From positions 49,378-113,377 of the forward strand of contig CAYNLK010000016.1 in the NCBI GenBank assembly GCA_964398055.1: a stretch of 64,000 nucleotides of DNA, written 5' to 3'. A program made the position numbers and the translations under genes. Positions 28,409-36,939 of this stretch are shown piece after piece (within the stretch, counting starts at the first letter, position 1; the number at the start of each line of letters is the position of its first letter). The notes beneath the pieces are model-generated. The model saw only the letters and a program-made list of their open reading frames with translations, was not told where the DNA came from and made no database searches. Source of the stretch: CAYNLK01 sp964398055 (GTDB taxonomy: Bacteria > Chloroflexota > Anaerolineae > 4572-78 > J111).

Positions 28409-30733
28409 ATGGACCCAACGACTTTTATCAACCATCTTAAGCAACAGAGTTTTTACCAGAACCAGTTGACCCACGTGCAGCGAATTGGGGCGCGACGAGG
28501 CCAGTACAGCTCGCTGGAGCGGCCGCTGCTGCGACCGTTAGTTGAGGCGGTCAAGGCCGGGGGTGTGGCCCGGCTTTATAGCCACCAGGGTGAAGCGATC
28601 AACGCGGCCAGAAGCGGGCAAGACGTGGTCATTGCCACCAGTACCGCCAGCGGCAAGACGTTGTGCTATAACTTGCCGGTGCTGGAAGCCACCCTGCTAG
28701 ACTGGCAAGCCCGGGCGCTGTACCTGTTTCCCACCAAAGCCCTGGCCCAAGATCAACTCCGCAGCCTCAAGGAATTCACCGCCCGGCTCAAAACGGCCCT
28801 GGCTGCCAATCAAAACGGGCGTCCGCGTGCCATCCCCCGCTTTGGCGCTTACGACGGCGACACGCCATCGTCCAGCCGCAGCCGGCTGCGGCGTGAGGGC
28901 AACATTATTCTGACCAACCCCGACATGCTGCACGTGGGTATTTTGCCCAATCACCACCTATGGGCCGACTTCTTGAAAAACCTAAAATTTGTCGTGGTTG
29001 ACGAAGCTCACATCTACCGGGGCGTTTTTGGCAGCCACGTGGCCGTGGTGCTGCGCCGCCTGACCCGGCTGTGCCAGCTTTACGGCAACCAGCCGCAATT
29101 CATCTGCTGCTCGGCCACCATTGCCAACCCCGGCGACCACATCGAACGGCTGACCGGCCGCCGGCCCGTGGTGGTCACCAACGACGGCTCACCCCATGCC
29201 CCCAAGCAGTTTGCCTTGTGGAATCCGCCCTTTCTGGACGACCAAAAGAGCAGCCGGCGCAGCCCCAACGGTGAAGCGGCCAATCTCCTGGCCGAAATGG
29301 TCCGCCAGCAGATCCGCAATATCACCTTTACCCGGGCCCGGGTCGTGGCCGAATTGATTTTGAACTACGCCCGCCAGGCCCTGGACCGGACCGACCCCCA
29401 CCTGGTCGAACGAATCGCCTCCTACCGGGCCGGTTATTTGCCGGAACAGCGCCGCCAGATCGAGCAGGCCCTGTTCAACGGCCAGTTGACCGGCGTCACC
29501 GCCACCTCGGCCCTGGAGTTGGGCGTAGATGTGGGCGATTTGGATGCGACCGTCTCAGTGGGGTATCCGGGCACCGTGGCCAGCCTGTGGCAGCAGGCCG
29601 GGCGGGCTGGGCGCAGCAACAGCGGTTCGCTGGCTATCTTGATCGGCCTGGACAATCCCCTCGACCAATACTTCATGCGCCATCCCGACCAGCTTTTTGG
29701 CCGGCCCCACGAGCATGCCCTGATCGATCCCGGCAACGTTTATATTTTGGAGCAGCACCTGCCCTGCGCCGCCCACGAGTCGCCGCTGACGCCGGCCGAT
29801 GAGGCCCATTTTGGCCACGGCTTTGTGGAAGCTATGGTCAGGCTGGAAGAACGGGGGCTGGTAACGTACCAATCCGACCACGATAAATGGTACTATCGCG
29901 GCCAGGATTACCCGGCCCAGCGGGTCAGTATCCGCAGCATCGGCAGCCGGCCGGTTGTGCTGGTGGATGGCAGCCGCAATTTCAAGCAACTGGAGGAGAT
30001 GGACGAGATTTTGGCTTTTAGCCGGGTCCATCCGGGAGCGATCTATCTGCACCAGGGCGACAGCTACCTGGTCAGCGAACTCGACCTGGCCAAGGGCCGG
30101 GCCACTCTGCTACCGGCCCGGGTGGACTACTACACCCAGACCCGCGAACTGAGTGACATCAATATCATCCGCTCGCTCCGGCACCGCCAGTTGAAAAGCT
30201 CCACCGTTTTCTGGGGCGCGGTGCGGGTGACCCAGCAGGTAATCGGCTATCGCCGGGTGCGCCAGTTTAGCGAGGCCAACCTGGGCGAGACCCCACTGGA
30301 GATGCCGGCCAATACTTTTGAAACGCGGGCGCTATGGTGGGACGTGCCGGGCGAGTGGGCCGGCCGGTTGGCCCGGCGAGGTTGGGACTTTTTGGGCGGG
30401 CTGCACGCGGTGGAACACGCCGCTATCGGCCTGCTGCCGCTGTTTGCCATGTGCGACCGTTGGGACATCGGCGGTCTCTCCACCCCGCTCCACCCCGATA
30501 CGGAGCGGCCCCAAATTTTCATTTACGACGGCTACCCTGGCGGCGTCGGCATCAGCGAGCAGGGCTTCAACCTGCTAACCGAGTTGTGGGAGGCCACCCT
30601 GACCACCATCAAAGAATGCCCCTGCGAAGAGGGCTGCCCCAGTTGCATCTACAGCCCCAAGTGCGGCAACAACAACGAGCCGCTGGATAAAAAAGCAGCC
30701 ATCTGGATTTTGGAGTCGTTATTGCGGGGTTGA
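28409..30733 (+). CDS. mrfA: MrfA-type DEAD/DEAH helicase with DUF1998 domain
   Basis: About 774 residues from the ATG at 28409. Reading is open further upstream, but that stretch overlaps a candidate promoter and is rich in Cys codons from repeat DNA. Motifs in order: Walker A TSTASGKT, DEAHIYRG, SAT, then ATSALELGVDVGDLD and QQAGRAGR of the second RecA lobe. The C-terminal DUF1998 part has HAVEHAA, YDGYPGG and the four-cysteine cluster CPCEEGCPSC..KC. MrfA in Bacillus is a 3'-5' helicase for repair of mitomycin cross-links; the same role is inferred here. It stands alone in its transcript, upstream of leuS. Confidence 0.9.
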   Translation: MDPTTFINHLKQQSFYQNQLTHVQRIGARRGQYSSLERPLLRPLVEAVKAGGVARLYSHQGEAINAARSGQDVVIATSTASGKTLCYNLPVLEATLLDWQARALYLFPTKALAQDQLRSLKEFTARLKTALAANQNGRPRAIPRFGAYDGDTPSSSRSRLRREGNIILTNPDMLHVGILPNHHLWADFLKNLKFVVVDEAHIYRGVFGSHVAVVLRRLTRLCQLYGNQPQFICCSATIANPGDHIERLTGRRPVVVTNDGSPHAPKQFALWNPPFLDDQKSSRRSPNGEAANLLAEMVRQQIRNITFTRARVVAELILNYARQALDRTDPHLVERIASYRAGYLPEQRRQIEQALFNGQLTGVTATSALELGVDVGDLDATVSVGYPGTVASLWQQAGRAGRSNSGSLAILIGLDNPLDQYFMRHPDQLFGRPHEHALIDPGNVYILEQHLPCAAHESPLTPADEAHFGHGFVEAMVRLEERGLVTYQSDHDKWYYRGQDYPAQRVSIRSIGSRPVVLVDGSRNFKQLEEMDEILAFSRVHPGAIYLHQGDSYLVSELDLAKGRATLLPARVDYYTQTRELSDINIIRSLRHRQLKSSTVFWGAVRVTQQVIGYRRVRQFSEANLGETPLEMPANTFETRALWWDVPGEWAGRLARRGWDFLGGLHAVEHAAIGLLPLFAMCDRWDIGGLSTPLHPDTERPQIFIYDGYPGGVGISEQGFNLLTELWEATLTTIKECPCEEGCPSCIYSPKCGNNNEPLDKKAAIWILESLLRG

Positions 30734-30744
30734 AAAAAAAGGGG

Positions 30745-30772
30745 TTGTAAATTGTTGAAGGCGTGGTATAAT
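30745..30772 (+). promoter_or_regulatory. leuS promoter candidate
   Basis: TTGTAA (30745-30750), 16-bp spacer, perfect TATAAT (30767-30772) preceded by TGG (extended -10). It is the strongest promoter match in the window, 12 bases after the helicase stop. Confidence 0.6.
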
Positions 30773-30778
30773 AGGCAA

Positions 30779-31029
30779 AATCGATTTCATTATTTGCCTG
30801 TGTAACATAACCCTGTAAAATCGAGGCGGCACGATGGTTAGCCAGCAAATCGCCCAATCTCATCGAATTCAAGCCGGCGCCACCCTGGGTGCAACGCCCG
30901 CGGGTCGACCTGGGTTGTTGCTTAACCTTAGTAGCCAGACTTATATTCCGTCCCGGCGGCTCCCCCCTGGTGGGGGATAGCAATTTAGTTCTTGAGCACA
31001 GCAGAGCCGGTCGGAAGACCGGTTTTTTT
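30779..31029 (+). promoter_or_regulatory. Structured 5' leader of the leuS unit, possible T-box-like element
   Basis: About 250 bases from promoter to terminator with no convincing gene. Paired segments include CGATG/CATCG around 30836-30866, GGCG/CGCC enclosing CACCC-TG-GGTG near 30880-30902, and TCCCCC/GGGGGA at 30961-30977. GGGTGCAACGCCCGCGGG and a later CGTCCCGG recall the T-box core (GGGTGGNACCGCG...CGTCCC), but the tRNA-pairing TGG is TGC here and no specifier loop was identified. T-box control of leuS would make sense; the match is only partial. Confidence 0.3.
31007..31029 (+). terminator. Intrinsic terminator in the leuS leader
   Basis: CCGGTC-GGAA-GACCGG followed by seven T. It has a six-pair stem with a GNRA-type loop. 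It ends just before the left inverted repeat of the GxxExxY cassette, upstream of leuS, so leuS expression needs read-through, antitermination or another promoter. Confidence 0.8.
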
Positions 31030-31335
31030 GTTAATAGACAAGATTTACATGATTTACAGAATTTAGGAAAGATAAGCCCTGTGAAAGACAATAACCTAAC
31101 TTACCAAATTATTGGGTGTGCTTACAAGGTGCATAACACTCTCGGAAGTGGCTTTTTGGAAAAAGTGTATGAAAATGCACTTCGAGTCGAACTAACCAAA
31201 CAGGGTTTTTCGGTCAAGCAACAAGAGCCGATCAAGGTCTACTATGAAAGTGAAATTGTGGGCGAGTACTTTGCTGACTTGTGGATTGAAAACCAAATTA
31301 TTTTTTGTGAGTCTTGTAAATCCTGTCTATTCAAC
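31030..31335. mobile_element. Inverted-repeat cassette holding a truncated GxxExxY gene
   Basis: GTTAATAGACAAGATTTACATGA (31030-31052) is repeated in inverse orientation at 31312-31335, where the complement reads GTTGAATAGACAGGATTTACAAGA: one gap and two mismatches over about 23 bases. The unit is about 306 bp and AT-rich compared with flanking genes. It lies between the terminator and the leuS start. No transposase is present. Confidence 0.6.
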
Positions 31336-31374
31336 AAACCAGGGATTGATTCTCAATCTATCCAATTTAGCTAA
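31081..31374 (+). pseudogene. Truncated GxxExxY protein
   Basis: From a GTG at 31081 the product contains QIIGCAYKVHNTLGSGFLEKVYENALRVEL, where GFLEKVY is the GxxExxY signature, then VYYESEIVGEYFADLWIENQIIF. Family members run on about 50 more residues with a conserved ELK core (PDDEXK-like fold). Here translation enters the right inverted repeat (CESCKSC) and ends soon after, so the ELK half is missing. Function of the family is unknown; it is often found near short repeats. Probably inactive. Confidence 0.75.
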
Positions 31375-31390
31375 AAAGAGAAACAATATT

Positions 31391-33973
31391 ATGAACGACA
31401 AATATAACCCCCAGGCAATCGAACCGAAATGGCAGCAAAGGTGGGCCGCCGACGGCCTGTACCGGGCCGTCATCGACCACGACAGGCCCAAGTACTACGC
31501 TATGACTATGTACCCCTACCCCAGCGGTGACCTGCACATGGGCCACTGGTACGCCATGGCCCCCAGCGACACCCGGGCCCGCTGGCTGCGAATGAAGGGC
31601 TACAACGTCCTGTTCCCGATGGGGTTCGACAGCTTTGGCCTGCCGGCCGAGAATGCGGCCATCAAGCGGGGCATCCACCCCAAAGAGTGGACCTACGCCA
31701 ATATCGAGCGGATGCGCCAGCAACTGCGCTCGATGGGGGCCATGTTCGACTGGGAGCGAGAGGCCATCACCTCCGACCCCAGCTACTACAAGTGGAGCGA
31801 GTGGTTCTTTTTGAAACTGTACGACATGGGGCTGGCCTACAAAACCATGGCCCCGGTGGACTTTTGCCCCCACTGCAACACCACCCTGGCCCGGGAGCAG
31901 GTTTGGGGCGAGGATCGCCACTGCGAACGGTGCGGCACGCCGGTAATCAAGAAAGATCTGAACCAGTGGTTCTTCAAAATCACCGCCTACGCCGAGGAAC
32001 TGTTGGATTTCTCCAAACTGAACTGGCCGGATCGGGTGCGGGCCATGCAAACCAACTGGATTGGCCGCAGCGAGGGCGCCGAAGTCATCTTCAAAACCGA
32101 GCAGGGCGGCCACGATTTGCCCATCTTCACCACTCGACCTGACACCCTGTGGGGGGCGACCTTTATGGTGCTGGCCCCGGAGCATCCCCTGGTCAAAGAG
32201 CTGACCACTTCCGATCGGCGGGCCGAAGTGGAAGCTTACGTGGTCCAGGCCACCCGCCAGACCGAGATCGACCGGCTGGCCGCCGACAAGGAGAAAAGCG
32301 GCGTCTTTATCGGCGCCTACGCCATCAACCCGGTCAATAACGAGCGCATTCCCATCTGGATTGCCGATTACGTGTTGATGACCTACGGCACCGGGGCCAT
32401 CATGGCCGTGCCTTGCGGTGATGAGCGAGACTTTGAGTTTGCCACCAAGTATGGCCTGCCCATCCCGGTGGTTGTCGCCCCTAAAGGTTGGGACGGCCAG
32501 CCATTTGCCGAAGCTTACACCGGACCGGGTACAATGGTCAACAGCGGTCCCTTCAACGGTTATGCAACCATCGGCAAATACAGGCTGGCCGAATGGACGC
32601 CGGAATTGGCCGAGCAGTATGGCCTGCCGGCCGACCTGACGCCTGACACTGAAGGCCGGATGGCGGTGACTCGCTGGCTGGAGGAACAGGGTATCGGCAA
32701 ATTCGCGGTCACTTATCGCCTGCGCGACTGGCTGATCAGTCGCCAACGTTACTGGGGCTGCCCCATCCCCATGATCACCTGCCCTTCGTGCGGCATTGTG
32801 CCGGCCCCGTATGAAGCGTTGCCGGTGCTGCTGCCGGAGGATGTCCAGTTTATGCCCACCGGCGAGTCACCCCTGAAGTATCACGAGGGCTTCCGCCAGG
32901 TGACATGTCCGCGCTGCGGCTCGGTCGAGGCCGAGCGGGAAACGGACACGATGGACACCTTTATGTGCTCGAGCTGGTACCAGTACGCCTACATGGACCC
33001 GACCTGGAAGGACGGCGAAACCCTGTCGGCGGACGACTCGCCCTTCAACCCGGTCGAGGGCGAGTACTGGCTGCCGGTCGACCAGTACACCGGCGGCATC
33101 GAGCACGCCACCATGCACCTGCTGTACACCCGCTTCTTCACCAAAGCGATGCGGGATATGGGGTTGGTGGACTTTGATGAGCCGATGGCGGCGTTATTCA
33201 ACCAGGGCATCATTTTGGGTGAAGATCGGGAAAAGATGAGCAAGAGCCGCGGCAACGTGATTGCCCCCGATGACCTGGTGCAAAAATACGGGGCCGATAC
33301 CGTCCGCGGTTACCTGATGTTCGGCTTTCGCTGGGATCAGGGTGGACCCTGGGATAGCACCGGCATTTTGGGAGTGCAGCGCTTCTTGGAGAAAGTGTGG
33401 GATTTGGTAGCTGGGCAAGGCGGCGGCCGGAGAGCCGAGGAGCAAGCAGGCAAGCTGCCTGCGCCGGCGCAAATTCGGGAGTTGCAGCGCAAGCAGCACC
33501 AGGCCATCCGCCGGGTGACCAAGGACCTCGAGGATTTCAGCTTCAACACGATGGTCGCCGGCCTGATGGAATATACCAATGCGCTAGTGTCCGTCCGGGC
33601 GGAGGCGCCGGCACTGGTCAAAGAGACGGCCTGGCAAGAGGCCATCCAGACCCTGATCCTGCTGATGGCCCCGGGCTTCCCCCACGTGGCCGAAGAGTTG
33701 TGGGAACGAATCGGGCAGCCGTACAGCGTTCACCAGCAGAGCTGGCCTACCTGGGACGAAGCGATAGCCAAAGAGGATGTGATCGAACTGGCGATTCAGG
33801 TGAACGGCAAGGTGCGGGACAAAATTGAAGTCCCCATTGACATCGAGGCAGAAACCGCCAAAGCTCAGGCCCTGGCCGCCGAGGGGGTGCAGCGCCATCT
33901 GGGCGGCCAAACGCCGGTTAAAGTGATTTATGTACCGGGACGGCTGGTCAATATTGTGGTTGCTTCAAAATAA
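31391..33973 (+). CDS. leuS: Leucyl-tRNA synthetase
   Basis: 860 residues from the ATG at 31391; reading is open upstream through the cassette, but MNDKYNPQAIEPKWQ is the usual N-terminus. Class I motifs: HMGH at 49-52 (HIGH) within YPYPSGDLHMGHWY, and KMSKS at 615-619. Zinc-type Cys pairs (CPHC, CERC), the CP1 editing domain (TTRPDTLWGATFMVLAPEHPL) and the anticodon-binding C-terminus are all present. It charges tRNA-Leu. A repetitive linker GQGGGRRAEEQAGKLPAP near 675-692 separates the catalytic and anticodon domains. Transcription probably begins at 30767 and passes a leader terminator. Confidence 0.97.
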   Translation: MNDKYNPQAIEPKWQQRWAADGLYRAVIDHDRPKYYAMTMYPYPSGDLHMGHWYAMAPSDTRARWLRMKGYNVLFPMGFDSFGLPAENAAIKRGIHPKEWTYANIERMRQQLRSMGAMFDWEREAITSDPSYYKWSEWFFLKLYDMGLAYKTMAPVDFCPHCNTTLAREQVWGEDRHCERCGTPVIKKDLNQWFFKITAYAEELLDFSKLNWPDRVRAMQTNWIGRSEGAEVIFKTEQGGHDLPIFTTRPDTLWGATFMVLAPEHPLVKELTTSDRRAEVEAYVVQATRQTEIDRLAADKEKSGVFIGAYAINPVNNERIPIWIADYVLMTYGTGAIMAVPCGDERDFEFATKYGLPIPVVVAPKGWDGQPFAEAYTGPGTMVNSGPFNGYATIGKYRLAEWTPELAEQYGLPADLTPDTEGRMAVTRWLEEQGIGKFAVTYRLRDWLISRQRYWGCPIPMITCPSCGIVPAPYEALPVLLPEDVQFMPTGESPLKYHEGFRQVTCPRCGSVEAERETDTMDTFMCSSWYQYAYMDPTWKDGETLSADDSPFNPVEGEYWLPVDQYTGGIEHATMHLLYTRFFTKAMRDMGLVDFDEPMAALFNQGIILGEDREKMSKSRGNVIAPDDLVQKYGADTVRGYLMFGFRWDQGGPWDSTGILGVQRFLEKVWDLVAGQGGGRRAEEQAGKLPAPAQIRELQRKQHQAIRRVTKDLEDFSFNTMVAGLMEYTNALVSVRAEAPALVKETAWQEAIQTLILLMAPGFPHVAEELWERIGQPYSVHQQSWPTWDEAIAKEDVIELAIQVNGKVRDKIEVPIDIEAETAKAQALAAEGVQRHLGGQTPVKVIYVPGRLVNIVVASK

Positions 33974-33985
33974 CAGCGTCATCGA

Positions 33986-34005
33986 GCCCCTTGCTGCTGG
34001 GGCTG
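33986..34005 (+). terminator. Hairpin after leuS
   Basis: AGCCCC-TTGCTGCT-GGGGCT, a six-pair stem 12 bases after the leuS stop. No T-run follows, so termination by it is uncertain. Confidence 0.4.
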
Positions 34006-34050
34006 TTAACCGCAGTTCCTAACCTATAGATATTGAGATAATGTTATTGA

Positions 34051-34106
34051 GTAGGGGCAGCGCCTTGTGCCTGCCCAACGGGGCGACCACAAGAGTTCGC
34101 CCCTAC
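34051..34106. repeat. Palindromic GTAGGGGC...GCCCCTAC-type element
   Basis: GTAGGGGC at the left end and CGCCCCTAC at the right end bound 56 bases of imperfect dyad (GCGCCTTGTGCCTGCCC / GGGCGACCACAAG). It resembles REP/MITE-like palindromes that are dispersed in many bacterial genomes. Single copy in this window. Confidence 0.6.
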
Positions 34107-34151
34107 AAAATTCAAAATATTTATCTGAACATCAATAGATAGACCATCTTC

Positions 34152-34226
34152 GGCCAAAAAGGACGCCAGGAACACAGAGAATTTCTGAAAATCTTGGCGT
34201 CCTTTGTGATCTTTGTGATCTTTGCC
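34152..34226. repeat. Inverted repeat AAGGACGCCA...TGGCGTCCTT with 10-bp steps
   Basis: AAGGACGCCA (34159-34168) pairs with TGGCGTCCTT (34194-34203); GGCCAAA (34152) and TTTGCC (34221-34226) extend the dyad. The right arm continues as TTGTGATCTT steps. The stretch from 33974 to 34255 has no gene, only this, the palindrome at 34051 and the hairpin after leuS. Confidence 0.6.
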
Positions 34227-34255
34227 AAAAAAGGCAATACTTCGGTTTCTAATGA

Positions 34256-35787
34256 TCAAAAAGTGATTTCGTAAGCTGTCTTCGAAAGTCTATCGACCGG
34301 ATCAGTGATCAACAACCGCTCACCGGTTGAAGGATTGTATAATCCGACTGCTATTCTGGCCACATCTTTCAGCTTCTCATCCACCGGAAATACAAACTTA
34401 TCCATCACCACTTCGTTTTCCAGCCAACTTGTCGTTGGCGCTTGACCGGCTTGCGGCTCACGATCGGCCTGTTGAACAATATTCCCTTCAGCGTCAAGAA
34501 GGTGAACAAAAACCTTGTAACTCACCTCTGTCTCCGTGATTGCTTGCCAATATAAGGTCAAGCCAACCTGACCATTTTCATTTTTGACTTGAGTTAGATC
34601 AAGGTCAAGGCCGATGAGTTGGGCGATTTCACCAAAATCAACATTGGCTTTCACCATCTTTTCGGCAGCCGGTACGGTAAACAAACGCGAACAGGTAAAA
34701 TACCAATTACCCGCCTTAAAATACTGGGATCATAAGCCAGGGTTGGCGAAACAACGCCGGGAATGATGAGCAAAAACCACCATATGAGCACATATCGACT
34801 CAATGGGGTAGAAATTTGCCAAAATGCGATCAAAAGCCCGGCTAAAAACAGAATGGAAGTAATACTTCCCAGAATTAAACCATCTATGGGTAAACGATCA
34901 AGATTCAAGGCAAACCCAAAGCTGTCGGCGTAAAAATATAGATTTCTTGAAACTTGCTCCAGCCAGGACGATGTATCGGTTTGGATACGTACTTCTTCAA
35001 TTCGAGTGGTAAAGGTGTCGGGATAGGCTAAATATAACCCCAACATTGGCGCCGCGACTATTACAGCCACCCCAATCGTTAACAAGAATTGGTAACGAAG
35101 TAACCACCATTGGATTGGCTTATGTTGGACCAGGCTCAAGATCGACTCAACGGTTAAAAAGATTATAACCACTAATCCAATAAGGCGAGATGGAACATAT
35201 AGGTATAGACTTAACCCAACGACCACTCCGAGTCCAACAAACGCCTGTAACCGTTTTGTGCGCAAGCCGCCCCACAAAAAAAATGTCATGGCGCTCACAG
35301 CGATTGAACCAAGAACAGGCGGCCAGGCAACTCTGCTCATAATCAGGTGCCACGTAGAAACGGCCAGCCCCAAAGCAGACAAAAAGGCCAGCCATTGTGA
35401 TTTTTTGAGCGGGGCAATTATTCTGAACAACTCCAGGCCGGCCGCGTAAAAGAATACAACAGCAAATAACCCGGCCACTCCAGCTAACCATCTGAGCGCA
35501 AAAATGTTTGGCTCAAGCAGTAAAAAAGCCAATGTAGCCAAATAAACCCACAAATTGCCCCCCCCGCCTTGATCTGGATAATGCAGCCGAAAACCGCCAT
35601 TGAGGGTAGCCACAGCATCCTGCCCGGCCGAAGCTTCATCAGACCAGGGAAACGGCGGTGGAACCACTCCAAACTGGTGAAACATAAAGAAAAAAGAGAC
35701 AAACACCAACACGTATAAAAAAATCTGTTTTTGCCAATAATGATGCATTTCTTTAATTTGGCCTGGCCAGGATAGTTGGTTTACCAT
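34256..35787 (-). pseudogene. GT39-like membrane glycosyltransferase, internally deleted and frameshifted
   Basis: 35787 down to 34651 encodes a polytopic N-terminal part (378 residues) with the acidic loop PFPWSDEASAGQDA and VYLATLAFLLLEPNIFALRWLAG, ending in SPTLAYDPSILRRVIGILP and then an unrelated 12-residue tail. In another frame, 34684-34256 encodes the C-terminal beta module (LTLYWQAIT..YKVFVHLLD..G....ADREPQAG..PTTSW). The last helices and the outer loop that normally join them are missing, so a deletion plus frameshift near 34680 broke the gene. The region is visibly more AT-rich than the main glycosyltransferase cluster, which suggests a separate origin. Confidence 0.75.
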
Positions 35788-36065
35788 TAGAGTCGTTGTA
35801 AAATCAAATGCGTGGGATCGTTGTCTTCTTCATCGAGGGAAAGCCACGTTAGCGGTATTTTGGCAGATGCAGAGGAGAAAGAAGCCAGGAGAGTGGTTTT
35901 GCCGTAACCGGCCGGCGCAGAAACAAGGGTAAGGGCGTAGGCACCAACCGCAGCGGCCAAAACATCGAGCAGTCGCCAGCGCACAATGAAATCCCGGCCC
36001 AGGCGTGGCGGCTGGAATTTGGTTTGGGCTAACCAAACCGAACGGTTTTCATGGCCCGGCAGCAT
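35787..36065 (-). pseudogene. N-terminal remnant of a MalT/LuxR-type ATPase regulator
   Basis: 92 residues: TKFQPPRLGRDFIVRWRLLDVL then LVSAPAGYGKTTLLASF (Walker A) and WLSLDEEDNDPTHLILQRL. These match the first tenth of the large LuxR/MalT (LAL) regulators, which normally exceed 800 residues. The stop codon overlaps the start of the broken GT39 as TAATG, so the rest of the regulator was replaced by the neighbouring sequence. Not expected to function. Confidence 0.75.
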
Positions 36066-36144
36066 GGGTATCTGTTGATTACCTCGGCTTCAGAGGATCA
36101 GTAAAGAATTATAGCAGTTTTCAACCGCAGTAAGAAGGGAGTTC

Positions 36145-36924
36145 TTATCCGGCCAGAATATCCATCGCCTCATCGACCGTGGCGTGCTGGTGGACCAAAC
36201 TGGCAATGGCGGCAGTCATTTTAGCCGGGTCGTCGGCCTGGAAGATATTGCGACCGACGGCCACCCCAGCCGCGCCGGCCGACAGGGCCGCCCTGATCGT
36301 TTCCAGCATCTGCCGCTCGCTGCCTTTTTTGGCCCCGCCCAGCATCACCGCCGGCACGTAACAGGTCGAAGTGACCCGCTCAAAGCCGTCGGCGTAGGGG
36401 ATCTTGACCCAATCGGCCCCCAACTCGGCCGCGACGCGGGCCGAGATGGCGATACTTTCGGCGGTGCGAAATTCCGGGCCGCTGTCGAAGCCGCCCGGCA
36501 CCATCTCGGCCATCACCGGCAGGCCCCAGGCGTGCGCCTGGCCGATAACTTCGGCCAATACTTTAAGGGTGGCTTCCTCTTTGGGGGATCCTGGAAAAGC
36601 CGACACCGCCACCGCATCCGCCCCCAGGCGTAGAGCGTCCGCGATGGTGTAGAATTGGCCGCTGGAGCCGCCCATCACCCCCAGCTTGGTGCCGCCGCCG
36701 TCCAGCCGTAGAATCAGCCCCAGCGAGGCAATCTCCCTGGCAAAACGAGTCGCCACCCCATAAGAGGTCAAAATGGCATCGGCGCCGCCGGCCACCATCT
36801 TGGCCAGGGTCGCGGCCGGTTGCTCCATGCCTTTGGCCGGGCCGTCGATCAGGCCGTGGTCAAAGGCTACAATTAAAGCTCGACCATCAGGTTGAAAGAT
36901 GTGGTGCAAACGTCGGGTCGTCAT
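36145..36924 (-). CDS. LsrF/DhnA-family class I aldolase
   Basis: 259 residues. RRLHHIFQPDGRALIVAFDHG at the N-terminus, GADWVKIPYADGFERV with the Schiff-base Lys, VMLGGAKKG and GVAVGRNIFQADDP are shared by LsrF (AI-2 processing) and the archaeal-type DhnA fructose-bisphosphate aldolases (TIM barrel). AAGGAGAT precedes the ATG. It is the last gene of a six-gene minus-strand unit with a sugar ABC transporter, so it probably cleaves or processes a phosphorylated sugar derived from the imported compound. Substrate is an inference; the similarity to LsrF is stronger in the C-terminal half. Confidence 0.85.
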   Translation of the reverse strand: MTTRRLHHIFQPDGRALIVAFDHGLIDGPAKGMEQPAATLAKMVAGGADAILTSYGVATRFAREIASLGLILRLDGGGTKLGVMGGSSGQFYTIADALRLGADAVAVSAFPGSPKEEATLKVLAEVIGQAHAWGLPVMAEMVPGGFDSGPEFRTAESIAISARVAAELGADWVKIPYADGFERVTSTCYVPAVMLGGAKKGSERQMLETIRAALSAGAAGVAVGRNIFQADDPAKMTAAIASLVHQHATVDEAMDILAG

Positions 36925-36939
36925 AAGATCTCCTTTTTT

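Noticed and set aside
30889..31080. Upstream extension of the GxxExxY reading frame through the leader and terminator
   Set aside because: It crosses a strong intrinsic terminator and the left inverted repeat, and the translated part has no similarity to the family; the GTG at 31081 is preferred.
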